From Streptomyces sp. SM11 (GTDB lineage Bacteria; Actinomycetota; Actinomycetes; Streptomycetales; Streptomycetaceae), in assembly GCF_002910905.1 (NCBI RefSeq), contig NZ_NEUE01000164.1, forward strand, positions 1 through 53,544: a stretch of DNA of 53,544 nt, written 5' to 3'. Both the position numbers and the translations under genes were made by a program. Shown here in pieces: positions 28,540 to 35,799 of the stretch. Below the pieces are notes generated by a model that saw nothing but the letters and a program-made list of their open reading frames with translations, made no database searches and was not told the origin of the DNA. Position 1 is the first letter of the stretch. The number at the start of each line of letters is the position of its first letter.

Positions 28540-29450
28540 CTAGTGCGCGGACGTGACCTCTCTGCCCGGCTGCCGGGCTGCCGGGCGGATGTGCCGAACA
28601 GGCGCTCCAGAACCACCGCGACCCCGTCCTCCGCGTTCGACGCCGTCACCTCGTCGGCCGCCGCGCGCAGCTCGGGATGCGCGTTGCCCATGGCCACCCG
28701 GTGGCCCGAACCGGCGAACATCGGCAGGTCGTTGGGCATGTCCCCGAACGCGACCGTCCGCTCCGCCCCGACGTCGAGCAGCTCGCCGGCCAGGGCGAGC
28801 CCGGTCCCCTTGTCCACCCCGAGCGGAGCCAGCTCCACCGTGCCGGGCCCCGCCATGGTCACCGTCGCCAGATCGCCCACGGCCCCGCGCGCGGCGGCGG
28901 CCAGCGCGTCGTCGCCCAGCTCCGGGTGGCGCACCAGCACCTTGATCACGGGCCGCTCCCACAGCGCGGCGCGGGAGTCGACGCGTCGGGCGGGAAGCGT
29001 CGGGTTCGGCATCCGGTACCCGGCCTCGATCAGGGTCGCCCCTTCCGCGCCGTCCTGGTCCACGGCGGCGAACACCGCCCCGACCTCCGCCTCGATCTTC
29101 CCGAGCGCGGTGTCGGCGGCCTCGCGGTCCAGGGTGACGGACCGCAGCAGCCGCCCGCCGTTCGCCCCGGCCTCGTACAGCTGGGTGCCCTGCCCGCAGA
29201 CGGCGAGCCCGGTGTACGCCAGGTCCGCGAGCAGCGCCCGTATCCCGGGGACGGGCCGCCCGGTGACGATCAGGTGCCGGGCGCCCGCGGCGGCGGCCAG
29301 GGCGAGCGCGGCGCGGGACCGGGCGCTCACGGTGTCGTCCGGGCGCAGCAGGGTGCCGTCCAGGTCCGTGGCGACGAGGGTGTACGCGGGAGAGGCGTCG
29401 GCGGTGTATGCGGGAGAGTCGCCGGGGGCGTATGCGGGTGGCGTGGGCAT
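28530..29450 (-). CDS. Cof-type HAD family hydrolase
   Basis: A 306-residue haloacid-dehalogenase-superfamily phosphatase of the Cof/YbiV type. Motif I DLDGTLLRPDD with nucleophile Asp at about residue 30, motif II LIVTGRP, motif III lysine around DKGTGLAL, and motif IV FGDMPNDLPMF. The substrate is probably a sugar or cofactor phosphate, not determinable. The N-terminus before motif I is an 8-residue repeat (SPAYxxxx) encoded by 24-bp DNA repeats. Its stop codon lies inside the DasR-type palindrome. Confidence 0.88.
   Translation of the reverse strand: MPTPPAYAPGDSPAYTADASPAYTLVATDLDGTLLRPDDTVSARSRAALALAAAAGARHLIVTGRPVPGIRALLADLAYTGLAVCGQGTQLYEAGANGGRLLRSVTLDREAADTALGKIEAEVGAVFAAVDQDGAEGATLIEAGYRMPNPTLPARRVDSRAALWERPVIKVLVRHPELGDDALAAAARGAVGDLATVTMAGPGTVELAPLGVDKGTGLALAGELLDVGAERTVAFGDMPNDLPMFAGSGHRVAMGNAHPELRAAADEVTASNAEDGVAVVLERLFGTSARQPGSRAERSRPRTSLV
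29380..29427. repeat. Two 24-bp tandem repeats in HAD gene start
   Basis: Units 29380-29403 and 29404-29427 match at 20 of 24 positions, and a truncated third copy follows to about 29444. They encode the SPAYTADA / SPAYAPGD stretch before motif I, so the N-terminal length is likely variable between strains. Confidence 0.6.
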
Positions 29451-29520
29451 GGGCCCCAGCCTAGAAGGGCCCGAACGGCCGCTTGCCCGTCAGGGGTTGG
29501 ATCGGATATGCGGTTCGCGG

Positions 29521-29988
29521 TCAGGCGGCCGTCCCGCCGGCGTTGCGGATGAGCTGTCGCAGCACCTTCATCGTGGTGACGTAGTCGGTGTCGTCGATGC
29601 CCTCGTGCAGCGCGGCGCGGATCGCGGGAGCATTGCGCTTGAGGTCGACGCGCGCCTGTTCCCCCGCCTCCGTGATCCACAGCCTGCCGCCCGAGTCCCG
29701 GGTCAGCCAGCCCCGCTCCACGAGCGCCTCGGCCTCGGCCGCCAGGTCGTCCTCGGGTCGGATGTACGAGGCCATGGCCTGCTGGAGCTCGGGGACGGTC
29801 ATCCCTTCGCCGTCGGGCGAGATGTCGTGCGCCGACAGATTGCGCAGAAGCCAGAACTGGGGCTGGGTGTGGCCCTTCTCGGCCTGCCGGTCGCGGGTGT
29901 AGGCGATCAGTGCCTCGTAGGCGACCCCGGTCCAGTAGGCGGCGGGCTGTCCGGCGAGTTCTGCGTCGCTGAGCTGCTGATCGGGCAT
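29521..29988 (-). CDS. MarR family transcriptional regulator
   Basis: A 155-residue winged-helix regulator. The dimerisation helix region (YWTGVAYEALIAYTRDRQ), the HTH with MTVPELQQAMASYI, and the wing WLTRDSGGRLWITEAGEQARVDL are seen. The ATG at 29988 has GGGAG 8 bases upstream. Its promoter has the 19-base -35/-10 spacing and inverted repeat of MerR/SoxR-controlled genes, so a redox- or drug-sensing MerR protein may switch it. The genes flanking it on the same strand are a HAD hydrolase and an alpha/beta hydrolase. Confidence 0.85.
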   Translation of the reverse strand: MPDQQLSDAELAGQPAAYWTGVAYEALIAYTRDRQAEKGHTQPQFWLLRNLSAHDISPDGEGMTVPELQQAMASYIRPEDDLAAEAEALVERGWLTRDSGGRLWITEAGEQARVDLKRNAPAIRAALHEGIDDTDYVTTMKVLRQLIRNAGGTAA

Positions 29989-30049
29989 GACGTGTGCTCC
30001 CTCGGTGGTGCGGTCGGGGGCCCGCGTGTGTCGTGCGGGCCCTACGGCG

Positions 30050-30080
30050 ACCGTAGGACCTCAAGCTCGGTTGAGGGCAA
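30050..30080 (-). promoter_or_regulatory. MerR/SoxR-type promoter and operator
   Basis: Read on the minus strand: -35 TTGCCC (30080-30075), 19-base spacer, -10 TACGGT (30055-30050). Inside the spacer lies the 18-bp inverted repeat at 30059-30076, which reads CCTCAAGCTCGGTTGAGG on the plus strand. It has the same CCTCAA/TTGAGG arms as SoxR boxes. The long spacer is the hallmark of promoters that MerR-family activators untwist. A CCTACGG/CCGTAGG hairpin (30041-30057) overlaps the expected transcript start. Target: the MarR gene. Confidence 0.65.
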
Positions 30081-30092
30081 GGCGTCCGGGCG

Positions 30093-30833
30093 TCATGTGC
30101 CGTTCGTGCGCAGGAAGATCTCAAGCCGTTCGGTGAAGCCCGGTGCCGCGGCGACGAAGTGACCGGCGCCCGGATGCACACTGCGCTCGCCGCCGAGCGC
30201 AACCGCGAGGGCGTCGCAGATCCGCTCGAGCGCGGCCGCGTGGCCTCCGGACGTGACGAGCACCGGGATACCGGCGGCACGGATCACGTCGAGCCGAGGG
30301 CGTGCCTCGCTGGTCGGTCGGCCACCGTGCGCCCGCCGAACGCCGGCGGCCACGCCCTCGGGGAGCGGTCCGTCGCCGATGGGCGCACCCGTGAGTCGGA
30401 GGAACTCGCGCAGTGCTGCGGGGGAGGTGTCCATACCGTTGGCGAGGACCGTATCCCCGGGGCGCTCCAGCCGTGCCACCTCTGGATCGTCAGGGACGAG
30501 GTAGTTGAGCGGCGGCTCGATCAGGGTGAGTGACCGCACGTTGCCCGGCGAGGCAGCGGCTGCGATCAATGCCCCAAGAGCGCCGTAGGAGTGGGCGACG
30601 ACATGCGGGCGGCAGACGAGCAGCGGTGCCAGGTCCAGGGCGTCCACGACGAAGTCCTGACGCCCCTGCGGTGGTGGCGGGCTCGGCGGATAGCCACGGC
30701 GATGGACGTATGCCAGCGTCCACCGGCCGGCCAGGGGAGCGACCGGGCCCCACGTCGTTCGCGGGCCCGCGCCGCCATGCACGAACAGGACCTCGGGACC
30801 GGAGCCATCACGGACGACCGCTATCTCGCTCAC
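30093..30833 (-). CDS. Alpha/beta hydrolase
   Basis: A small alpha/beta hydrolase (246 aa) with the oxyanion loop EVLFVHGGAGPRTTW. The nucleophile elbow position reads VVAHSYGALGAL (Ser in HSYGA), and a C-terminal His in VHPGAGHFVAA completes the triad. No signal peptide. GTG 30833 is preferred by alignment with the start of the fold; GTG 30854 is also in frame. Substrate unknown. Confidence 0.8.
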   Translation of the reverse strand: MSEIAVVRDGSGPEVLFVHGGAGPRTTWGPVAPLAGRWTLAYVHRRGYPPSPPPPQGRQDFVVDALDLAPLLVCRPHVVAHSYGALGALIAAAASPGNVRSLTLIEPPLNYLVPDDPEVARLERPGDTVLANGMDTSPAALREFLRLTGAPIGDGPLPEGVAAGVRRAHGGRPTSEARPRLDVIRAAGIPVLVTSGGHAAALERICDALAVALGGERSVHPGAGHFVAAAPGFTERLEIFLRTNGT

Positions 30834-30983
30834 GAGGCGAGCGTAGCGGCGCACGGCGATCCACTGTCCCGCGTCCGGGGGCTTTGCGGAAGATTACGGA
30901 CGAGCGGGCCGAAGCCCTCCCCGGTCGAACGCAGCGGGTATACGCGTCATCGGGGCGACCGGGCCTGGTACAGGCAGGGCGAA

Positions 30984-31009
30984 GCCCCACCGTGCCTGCA
31001 CGGTGGGGC
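30984..31009 (-). terminator. Terminator of the XRE/DUF397 unit
   Basis: GCCCCACCGTGC (30984-30995) and its exact complement (30998-31009) form a 12-bp stem with a 2-base gap, 24 bases past the DUF397 stop on the minus strand. Confidence 0.7.
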
Positions 31010-31033
31010 CGTTGCTCCGGCGGCTCGGGTGGC

Positions 31034-31243
31034 TCAGGCGGTGCCGAAGCCCCCGGTCCGGACGCCGGCCACGAAGGCGGTGAACGCGGTGGCGGGGACG
31101 TCGAGGACCGGGCCGCTGACGTTCTTGGAGTCGCGGACGGGGACGATGCCGTGGGGGGTGGCGAGGTTGGTGGCGACCTCGACGCACGCGCCGCCGTTGT
31201 CGCTGTACGAGGACGTGAACCAACGGGGGGTCTCGGTTGTCAC
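31034..31243 (-). CDS. DUF397 domain protein
   Basis: A 69-residue DUF397 protein, recognised by PRWFTSSYSDNGGACVEVATN and the ending GPVLDVPATAFTAFVAGV. It is the small partner that nearly always follows an XRE/DUF5753 regulator in Streptomyces; such pairs are thought to act like antitoxin/regulator modules and some (BldB/WhiJ type) affect development. GTG start overlaps the stop of the XRE gene (GTGA). Confidence 0.88.
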   Translation of the reverse strand: MTTETPRWFTSSYSDNGGACVEVATNLATPHGIVPVRDSKNVSGPVLDVPATAFTAFVAGVRTGGFGTA

Positions 31244-32076
31244 TGGATGCCCTTTCGCAACTGCCTGAACATGTCTACGGACGCCGCCTGGGAGGGCGCT
31301 ACCGCCTGCATCTGATGGTAGGCCGTCAGATGGGAAACCACCGAGCCACTTTCGCGCTCCAGATAGCCCTGTTGCGCGGACTCCGCGTACGACATGAGCG
31401 AGCGGTCCGGCATGGTCAGGATGTAGATCGGCAGATTGAACGGGCGGAGCTCGCCCATGTCGAACGTCGCCACCTGAAGCACGGTGTTGGGCTGCTCCGC
31501 GAACTCGATCAGGCGGTCCATCTGCGCCTTCATCACCTCCGGCCCGCCGACCGGCCTGCGGACGCAGCTCTCGTCCAGCATCGCGAAGACCAGCGGCGGC
31601 TTCTCCCGGACCAGGGCCGCCTGGCGCTCCGCGACCAGCGAGATGCGCTCCTGGGCCTGGTCAGCGGTGATGGCCCCCCGTCTGACCGCGCTGTCGGCCA
31701 GGACCGTGGTGTACTCCGGGGTCTGGAGCAGCCCCGGCATGACGCCGACCTCGTACAGCCGGATCTCCGCCGCCCGGCGCTCGTAACCGAGGAACTCCGG
31801 GAAGCCCTCCAGCAGGCTGCCGTGCTTGATCTGGCCCAGCTCGCGCTCGAACGACGCCTCGATCCCGGTGAGCCCCAGCACTCGGTCCGTACTACGCGAA
31901 AAGCGCAAGGTCGCGAGTTTGCGACCAGTTTCCACCGATGAGATGTGTGTGCTGGAGTAGCCGTTGTGATTCCCCAGCTCCTCCTGTGTCCAGCCCCGCG
32001 TTTCCCGTAACCCGCGCAGACGTGCACCGTAGGCCGCCTGCGCGGAGCTTTCCGGATTCAACTCCTTGATGTTCAC
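31240..32076 (-). CDS. XRE-type HTH regulator with DUF5753
   Basis: About 278 residues: an N-terminal Cro/CI helix-turn-helix (LRGLRETRGWTQEELGNH, then YSSTHISSVETGRK) and a C-terminal DUF5753 domain (PGLLQTPEYTTVLADSAV and LVAERQAAL are signatures). GTG 32076 is preferred to GTG 32085 because the family normally begins at this VNIKELNPESS position and a GGGG stretch lies about 5 bases upstream. Coupled to the DUF397 gene; divergent from a small gene at 32184. Confidence 0.87.
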   Translation of the reverse strand: MNIKELNPESSAQAAYGARLRGLRETRGWTQEELGNHNGYSSTHISSVETGRKLATLRFSRSTDRVLGLTGIEASFERELGQIKHGSLLEGFPEFLGYERRAAEIRLYEVGVMPGLLQTPEYTTVLADSAVRRGAITADQAQERISLVAERQAALVREKPPLVFAMLDESCVRRPVGGPEVMKAQMDRLIEFAEQPNTVLQVATFDMGELRPFNLPIYILTMPDRSLMSYAESAQQGYLERESGSVVSHLTAYHQMQAVAPSQAASVDMFRQLRKGIQ

Positions 32077-32183
32077 GGACCCCACCCCGATCTTCCGTGC
32101 CGAATAGGCAGGTTGAATGGCTCCTCACGTTAGGTCACGCTGAATCGCCCCGGTAGTCATACGGCTACAGAGAGGAGCGATAG

Positions 32184-32444
32184 GTGTACGGCGAGAACGT
32201 TTGCCCGAACGCGCAGGAGCCTCCCGACCTCCCGGCCCCCGGAACGCTCATGGTGGACACCGCTCGGGGCGACCGCGTGGGCGAGTTCCGTGGGGTCGCC
32301 GGCCCCTACTGGTCGTTGCGGCCCGTGGGCGGCGGGGCGGAGTGGGAGGCCGAGCCGCACCGGGTCCGGCCCGCGCTCCTGATAGAAGAGCTCCGGGCCA
32401 GGACCGCACGGCTCAACGCCCGCAGCCGGGGCGAGGTGCTGTGA
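32184..32444 (+). CDS. Small conserved hypothetical protein
   Basis: An 86-residue protein reading TLMVDTARGDRVGEFRGVAGPYWSLRPVGGGAEWEAEP, a pattern I have seen next to XRE/DUF397 pairs in Streptomyces but cannot assign a function. The GTG start at 32184 has AGAGAGGAG about 6 bases upstream. It is divergent from the XRE gene (about 107 bases apart) and its stop overlaps the next gene (GTGA). Confidence 0.75.
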   Translation: MYGENVCPNAQEPPDLPAPGTLMVDTARGDRVGEFRGVAGPYWSLRPVGGGAEWEAEPHRVRPALLIEELRARTARLNARSRGEVL

Positions 32445-32860
32445 ACGCGGGTCAGGCACCGGTGCGTTGGTACGTCGCCGAGAGCCACGGCGGCGACGCG
32501 GCGCGGTCCGTGCGGCTCGGCGGGATCATCGCGCCGACGCGGCGGCTGGCCCTCCGCTGGCTGCGGCGGCAGGCCCGGCGCTTCGCGGACGCGCTGGACC
32601 CGGACCCGTACACCCCCTGGGTCCCGGCCCGTGCGCTGTACCCGGTCGCCGAAGGGGGCCGGCGCGACGCGTCGGCCGAACCCCGTTCCTGGGCTAACAG
32701 TTTCCGCGAGCACGACTACGCGCTGGGGCGGCTCGCGGACGGGCTGCCGTACGAGTTCGTCGCCCGGGACGCGGCGGCCTGGTACGGCCTCGTCATGCGC
32801 CCCCTGATCCCCGCCTGTACCCCTACCCCTGCCCCTCCCACTCCTCACCGGCAAGGATGA
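32441..32860 (+). CDS. Hypothetical protein
   Basis: A 139-residue basic protein of unknown function. It opens APVRWYVAESHGGD, has a helical Arg-rich centre (RRLALRWLRRQARRFADAL) and a Pro/Thr-rich end. GTG start overlaps the upstream stop; its own stop overlaps the ATG of the next gene, so 32184-33303 forms a tightly coupled three-gene unit. No recognised domain. Confidence 0.65.
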   Translation: MNAGQAPVRWYVAESHGGDAARSVRLGGIIAPTRRLALRWLRRQARRFADALDPDPYTPWVPARALYPVAEGGRRDASAEPRSWANSFREHDYALGRLADGLPYEFVARDAAAWYGLVMRPLIPACTPTPAPPTPHRQG

Positions 32861-33303
32861 GCGTCATGTTGCAGTGCACCGCCTTCACCGAACTCCCCGA
32901 GATGGGCGCACGCGTGGCGCTCATGGGCTCGGCGGACGGGCAGGGTCAGGCGTCGGACGTGCCCGAGCTGGACGACTTCCTGCTCTGTGAACTCGGTGAG
33001 CACGACGAGTCGACCGAGCACGCGGCCCAGCTCTGGTCGGCCTCGGCTCCCGCCGGGCGGGACCTGTGGATGTTCTGGACCGAGGCCGACGGACGCCGGA
33101 AGTTCCGCTTCAAGCAACTGCTGCCGTGTCCGGCCGTCATCCACCGGCTGTCGGTCAAGGAAGGGGACGCCTGCGTGCTGTACGACCGGCACCCGGCCGC
33201 GCACTCCTGGGACGTGAGAGACCCGCTCGCCGATCTGATGGCGGAGCGGATCCGGGAGGACGTACGGCGCGACCGGGACGGATGGGGCGGAGAGGCGCCC
33301 TGA
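32857..33303 (+). CDS. Hypothetical protein
   Basis: A 148-residue acidic protein, unrecognised. It contains PELDDFLLCELGEHDEST, a tryptophan-rich strand (DLWMFWTEADGRRKFRFKQLLP) and HPAAHSWDVRDPLADLMAERI. ATG 32857 overlaps the upstream stop by 4 bases. Third gene of the small-gene unit downstream of the XRE divergence. Confidence 0.65.
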   Translation: MSVMLQCTAFTELPEMGARVALMGSADGQGQASDVPELDDFLLCELGEHDESTEHAAQLWSASAPAGRDLWMFWTEADGRRKFRFKQLLPCPAVIHRLSVKEGDACVLYDRHPAAHSWDVRDPLADLMAERIREDVRRDRDGWGGEAP

Positions 33304-33377
33304 GGCTGTGCCCCCGCCCGGCCTCGGTCCGGCCTCGGTCCGGCCCCGGCCTCATGGGTCGGTACGCCTCGTCCGGG

Positions 33378-33833
33378 TCAGCTCAGGCAGAACTCGTTGT
33401 CCTCGGGATCCGCCATGACGATCCAGCTTCCACCCTGCTCGTCGACCGTACGCAGCACCCGAGCGCCCAGCCCCACCAGCCGTCGCTCCTCCGCGTCACG
33501 CTGCCCCGGCGCGGAGTGGACATCGATGTGGAGGCGGTTCTTCACCGTCTTCGGCTCCGGCACCCGCTGGAACAGCAGCCGCCGCTCCCGCCCCGTACCG
33601 CTGACCTCGTCGTACGGGTCGTCCGGATGCCGGGCCGCCGCCAGGTCGAGCCAGGCGCGGCGGCCGTGGGCGTGGGTGGTGATGGCCTCGGGTACGGCTC
33701 CGGCCGCGAGCAGCTGCTCGACCAGCGGGCTGTTGTCCTCGACGAGGTAACCCAGGGCCGCCGCCCAGAATCCGGCCTGCGCGTGCGGGTCGGCGCTGTC
33801 GATCACGAGCTTCCAGGACAGTGTCTGAGTCAT
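33378..33833 (-). CDS. VOC family (glyoxalase-like) protein
   Basis: A 151-residue vicinal-oxygen-chelate protein: LSWKLVIDSADPHAQAGFWAAALGY opens the first beta-alpha-beta-beta-beta module, and NRLHIDVHS and WIVMADPEDNEFCLS the second (the last Glu and the His are typical metal-site positions). Such proteins act as dioxygenases, lyases or drug-binding resistance proteins; the substrate is unknown. The ATG at 33833 is 7-9 bases from a -10 element, so the mRNA may be nearly leaderless. Divergent from the CGNR protein. Confidence 0.85.
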   Translation of the reverse strand: MTQTLSWKLVIDSADPHAQAGFWAAALGYLVEDNSPLVEQLLAAGAVPEAITTHAHGRRAWLDLAAARHPDDPYDEVSGTGRERRLLFQRVPEPKTVKNRLHIDVHSAPGQRDAEERRLVGLGARVLRTVDEQGGSWIVMADPEDNEFCLS

Positions 33834-33855
33834 GGAAACCGTTTATAGTGGTTAC
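33834..33855. promoter_or_regulatory. 22-bp divergent promoter with shared symmetric -10
   Basis: Between the two start codons lies only GAAACCGTTTATAGTGGTTAC plus one base. TATAGT (33845-33850) is a -10 for the plus strand 5 bases from the CGNR ATG. The opposite strand reads TATAAA (33848-33843), a -10 for the VOC gene. AACC and GGTT flank it as an inverted repeat, a possible operator. Both transcripts would be leaderless or nearly so. Confidence 0.6.
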
Positions 33856-34551
33856 ATGAGTGGAGAGGCAACGGACACGCCTGAACGGTCTGAACGGCAG
33901 GGTCCGGGGCCCGGTCGGCAGGAGCTCTCGGGGCTGTTGCTTCGGCATCCGGACGGCAGCTCGTTCCGGTTCGATCCCGGCGCGCTGTGCCTGGAGCTGC
34001 TGCCGACCGGGGGGCCCGGCCCGTTGTCGTACTTCGAGGTGCTGCACGAGCCGGCCGACCTGGTGCGCTGGGTGGAGGAGAGCCGGCTGCCGGACGGGCT
34101 CGGTCCGGGCGACGGGCCCGGTTCGGGTCCGGGTGTCGCGCTTCTCGTGAACTCGGCGGAGGTGGCGGACGCGCGTGCTCTGCGCGATGCGCTCTGGCGG
34201 CTGGCCGAGGGGCATGTGCAGGGGGCGCCGCCCGGCGCGGACGACCTCGCCACCCTCAACGGCGCGGCGGCGCACCCGCCCCTGACGGCCCGGCTGACCG
34301 CGGGCGGCGGCCGGGCGTGGGCTCCGGGGGGTACCGGGGCCGGGCTGCTGGCCACCGTCGCCCGTGATGCGGTCGACCTGTTCACCGGGGCGTACGCCCA
34401 CCGGATCCGCACGTGCGGCGCGCACGGCTGCCGCCTGCTGTTCGTCGACACCTCCCGCCCCGGCAGGCGCCGCTGGTGCTCGATGGAACGCTGCGGCAAC
34501 CGCCACAAGGTCCGGGCCCACCGCGCCCGGCTCGCCGCTGACGGCGAGTGA
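33856..34551 (+). CDS. CGNR zinc-finger/ABATE domain regulator
   Basis: A 231-residue protein of the ABATE/CGNR family: an N-terminal stress-response domain beginning SSFRFDPGALCLELLPTGG and a C-terminal zinc finger whose ligands are Cys in CGAHGCRLLF and in RRWCSMERCGNRHKVRAHR. These are predicted DNA-binding stress regulators, often beside the gene they control; here the divergent VOC gene is the obvious target. ATG 33856 follows the -10 by 5 bases, so it is probably leaderless. A Gly/Pro-rich insertion (about residues 85-98) is unusual. Confidence 0.85.
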   Translation: MSGEATDTPERSERQGPGPGRQELSGLLLRHPDGSSFRFDPGALCLELLPTGGPGPLSYFEVLHEPADLVRWVEESRLPDGLGPGDGPGSGPGVALLVNSAEVADARALRDALWRLAEGHVQGAPPGADDLATLNGAAAHPPLTARLTAGGGRAWAPGGTGAGLLATVARDAVDLFTGAYAHRIRTCGAHGCRLLFVDTSRPGRRRWCSMERCGNRHKVRAHRARLAADGE

Positions 34552-35025
34552 AGGGGGCTGCACCCGCCCCGTGGTCGATGGCGGCTATCTCTGTGCATGG
34601 GTCACGAAAATCTATGTCCGCCGGAGTAGACATTGGATGGTGCTGTGGTTATGGTTTCTCTCGTAGCTCAGAGAGACAGCAGGGCCCGGCAGAGACGAAC
34701 TGCCGGGCAGCAGTACACGCAGTTGCCGTTCGCAGGACGGTGCGGTGGTGGAGTTTCGAAGCCAGGGTTGTTGCAGGACGGCGACGGGGCTGACGGCCGC
34801 ACCGGGTGGCCCGCAGTGATCAGGGGCCGCCGTCAGCAGTACCGCGATTCACGCGGGAGCAGTACCCGCAAGTGCAGTACCCAGCAGTGAAGTGAGCAGC
34901 ACCTCGGTGAAGGCGTCGACTGCGGGCGCGCGCACCGGGAGGTTCGGCAGCGGGGTTCTAAGCCGGAGCAGACGCAGGATGGGCGACGGGGCTGGCTGTC
35001 GAAGAGTGGTGCTGTCACAGGCCAC

Positions 35026-35070
35026 AGAGCAGTACGTAGGAGAGTAGTACGCAGGAGAGCAGTACCAGCA
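35026..35070. repeat. 15-bp tandem repeat, three units
   Basis: Units of 15 bases start at 35026, 35041 and 35056, each AGAG(C/T)AGTAC plus five bases (GTAGG, GCAGG, CAGCA). They are the densest cluster of the AGCAGTAC octamer that is scattered over the preceding 300 bases. Confidence 0.65.
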
Positions 35071-35292
35071 GTAGGCAAGTGATTGATCCCAGAGGGAAGA
35101 ACGGAGGAGCGAGGCGCCATCAGGATCGCCCGGGCGGAGTCGTGAGCCCGGGTACCGCAGGACATCGATAGTGAGGTGGTCTCCGGTCAAGCAACCGCGA
35201 TCCCCGCAACCCCGGCAGCTTCCAGGCCGGGTCGGCGGAAACAGAAGGCCGGCGCAGTAACCAGGGCCGGCAGATGGTGTAGCAGTTCCTTC

Positions 35293-35324
35293 GGGGCCCG
35301 AGTGCCATACGGCACTCGGGCCCC
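35293..35324 (+). terminator. Strong hairpin before the MerR-like gene
   Basis: GGGGCCCGAGTGCC (35293-35306) pairs perfectly with 35311-35324 around the loop ATAC. It is a 14-bp stem 26 bases upstream of the MerR-like ATG: either the terminator of the upstream RNA or an attenuator of the gene. Confidence 0.75.
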
Positions 35325-35350
35325 TCCACGCATTCCACAGAGAGGTGCAA

Positions 35351-35689
35351 ATGACAGCAGGCGACTCGTTCGGCCGTCTCGATGACGACGACTATCCCGC
35401 CTACACCATGGGCCGGGCCGCCGAGATGCTCGGCACCACGCAGGGCTTTCTCCGGGCTATCGGAGAAGCCCGCCTCATCACCCCGCTGCGTTCCGAGGGC
35501 GGGCATCGCCGCTACTCCCGCTACCAGCTGCGCATGGCCGCACGCGCCCGGGAGCTCGTCGACCAGGGCACCCCCATCGAGGCCGCCTGCCGCATCGTCA
35601 TCCTCGAAGACCAGCTCGAAGAAGCCCAGCGCATCAACGCCGAATACCGCAACGCCGCCGCACCGGAGAACCCGACGACCGCAGGCTGA
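35351..35689 (+). CDS. Small MerR-like HTH regulator
   Basis: A 112-residue protein with a MerR-type helix-turn-helix: YTMGRAAEMLGTTQGFLRAIGEARLI, then the wing TPLRSEGGHRRYSRYQLRMAAR. The coiled-coil that follows is short and there is no effector domain, so it is a stand-alone DNA-binding protein like BldC-type or plasmid-type MerRs. ATG 35351 has AGAGAGG 5 bases upstream. It sits between two strong terminators (35293-35324 and 35772-35799) and is therefore monocistronic. Its position before the cold-shock genes suggests a regulatory link. Confidence 0.85.
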   Translation: MTAGDSFGRLDDDDYPAYTMGRAAEMLGTTQGFLRAIGEARLITPLRSEGGHRRYSRYQLRMAARARELVDQGTPIEAACRIVILEDQLEEAQRINAEYRNAAAPENPTTAG

Positions 35690-35771
35690 GGTGGTGCTGC
35701 TCCCCTGCCCGGCCCTGATCCGCGTCGGGACCGGTATGCCGGTATACGGGCTGATGGGCTGTCGTCGGGCG

Positions 35772-35799
35772 GGAGGGTGCCGCTGCAGCGGCACCCTCC
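35772..35799 (+). terminator. Palindromic terminator after the MerR-like gene
   Basis: A 28-bp perfect palindrome (arms GGAGGGTGCCGCTG and its complement) 82 bases after the MerR stop. Confidence 0.7.

Larger units (their letters stand above)
34652..35324 (+). ncRNA. Candidate long structured leader or ncRNA
   Basis: A run of possible RNA structures in the plus orientation. There is a TCTCTC/GAGAGA hairpin (34657-34677), a 9-bp GCCCGGCAG/CTGCCGGGC hairpin with a 7-base loop (34684-34708), GCTGACGGC/GCCGTCAGC arms (34789-34797 and 34829-34837), and CCGCG/CGCGG (about 34842-34856). The octamer AGCAGTAC and close variants recur at 34709, 34835, 34858, 34873, 34883, 35028, 35043, 35058 and 35067. 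The tract ends in a 14-bp-stem terminator just before the MerR-like gene. No promoter is clear. It could be an independent RNA or an attenuated leader; orientation is inferred from the terminator and neighbours. Confidence 0.4.
34552..35350 (+). other. 800-bp stretch without a gene
   Basis: No convincing coding frame: the available frames lack Streptomyces codon bias and carry shifting repeats. It contains several hairpins (listed separately), at least eight copies of AGCAGTAC-like octamers and a strong terminator near the right end. It separates the CGNR gene from the MerR-like gene. Confidence 0.6.

Noticed and set aside
33318..33341. GGCCTCGGTCC duplicated between convergent genes
   Set aside because: Two short copies in GC-rich spacer; no structure or function evident.
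34633..34890. An 85-codon frame with QQY motifs in the non-coding tract
   Set aside because: No ribosome binding site, codon use unlike the genome, and the repeats shift frame from copy to copy.
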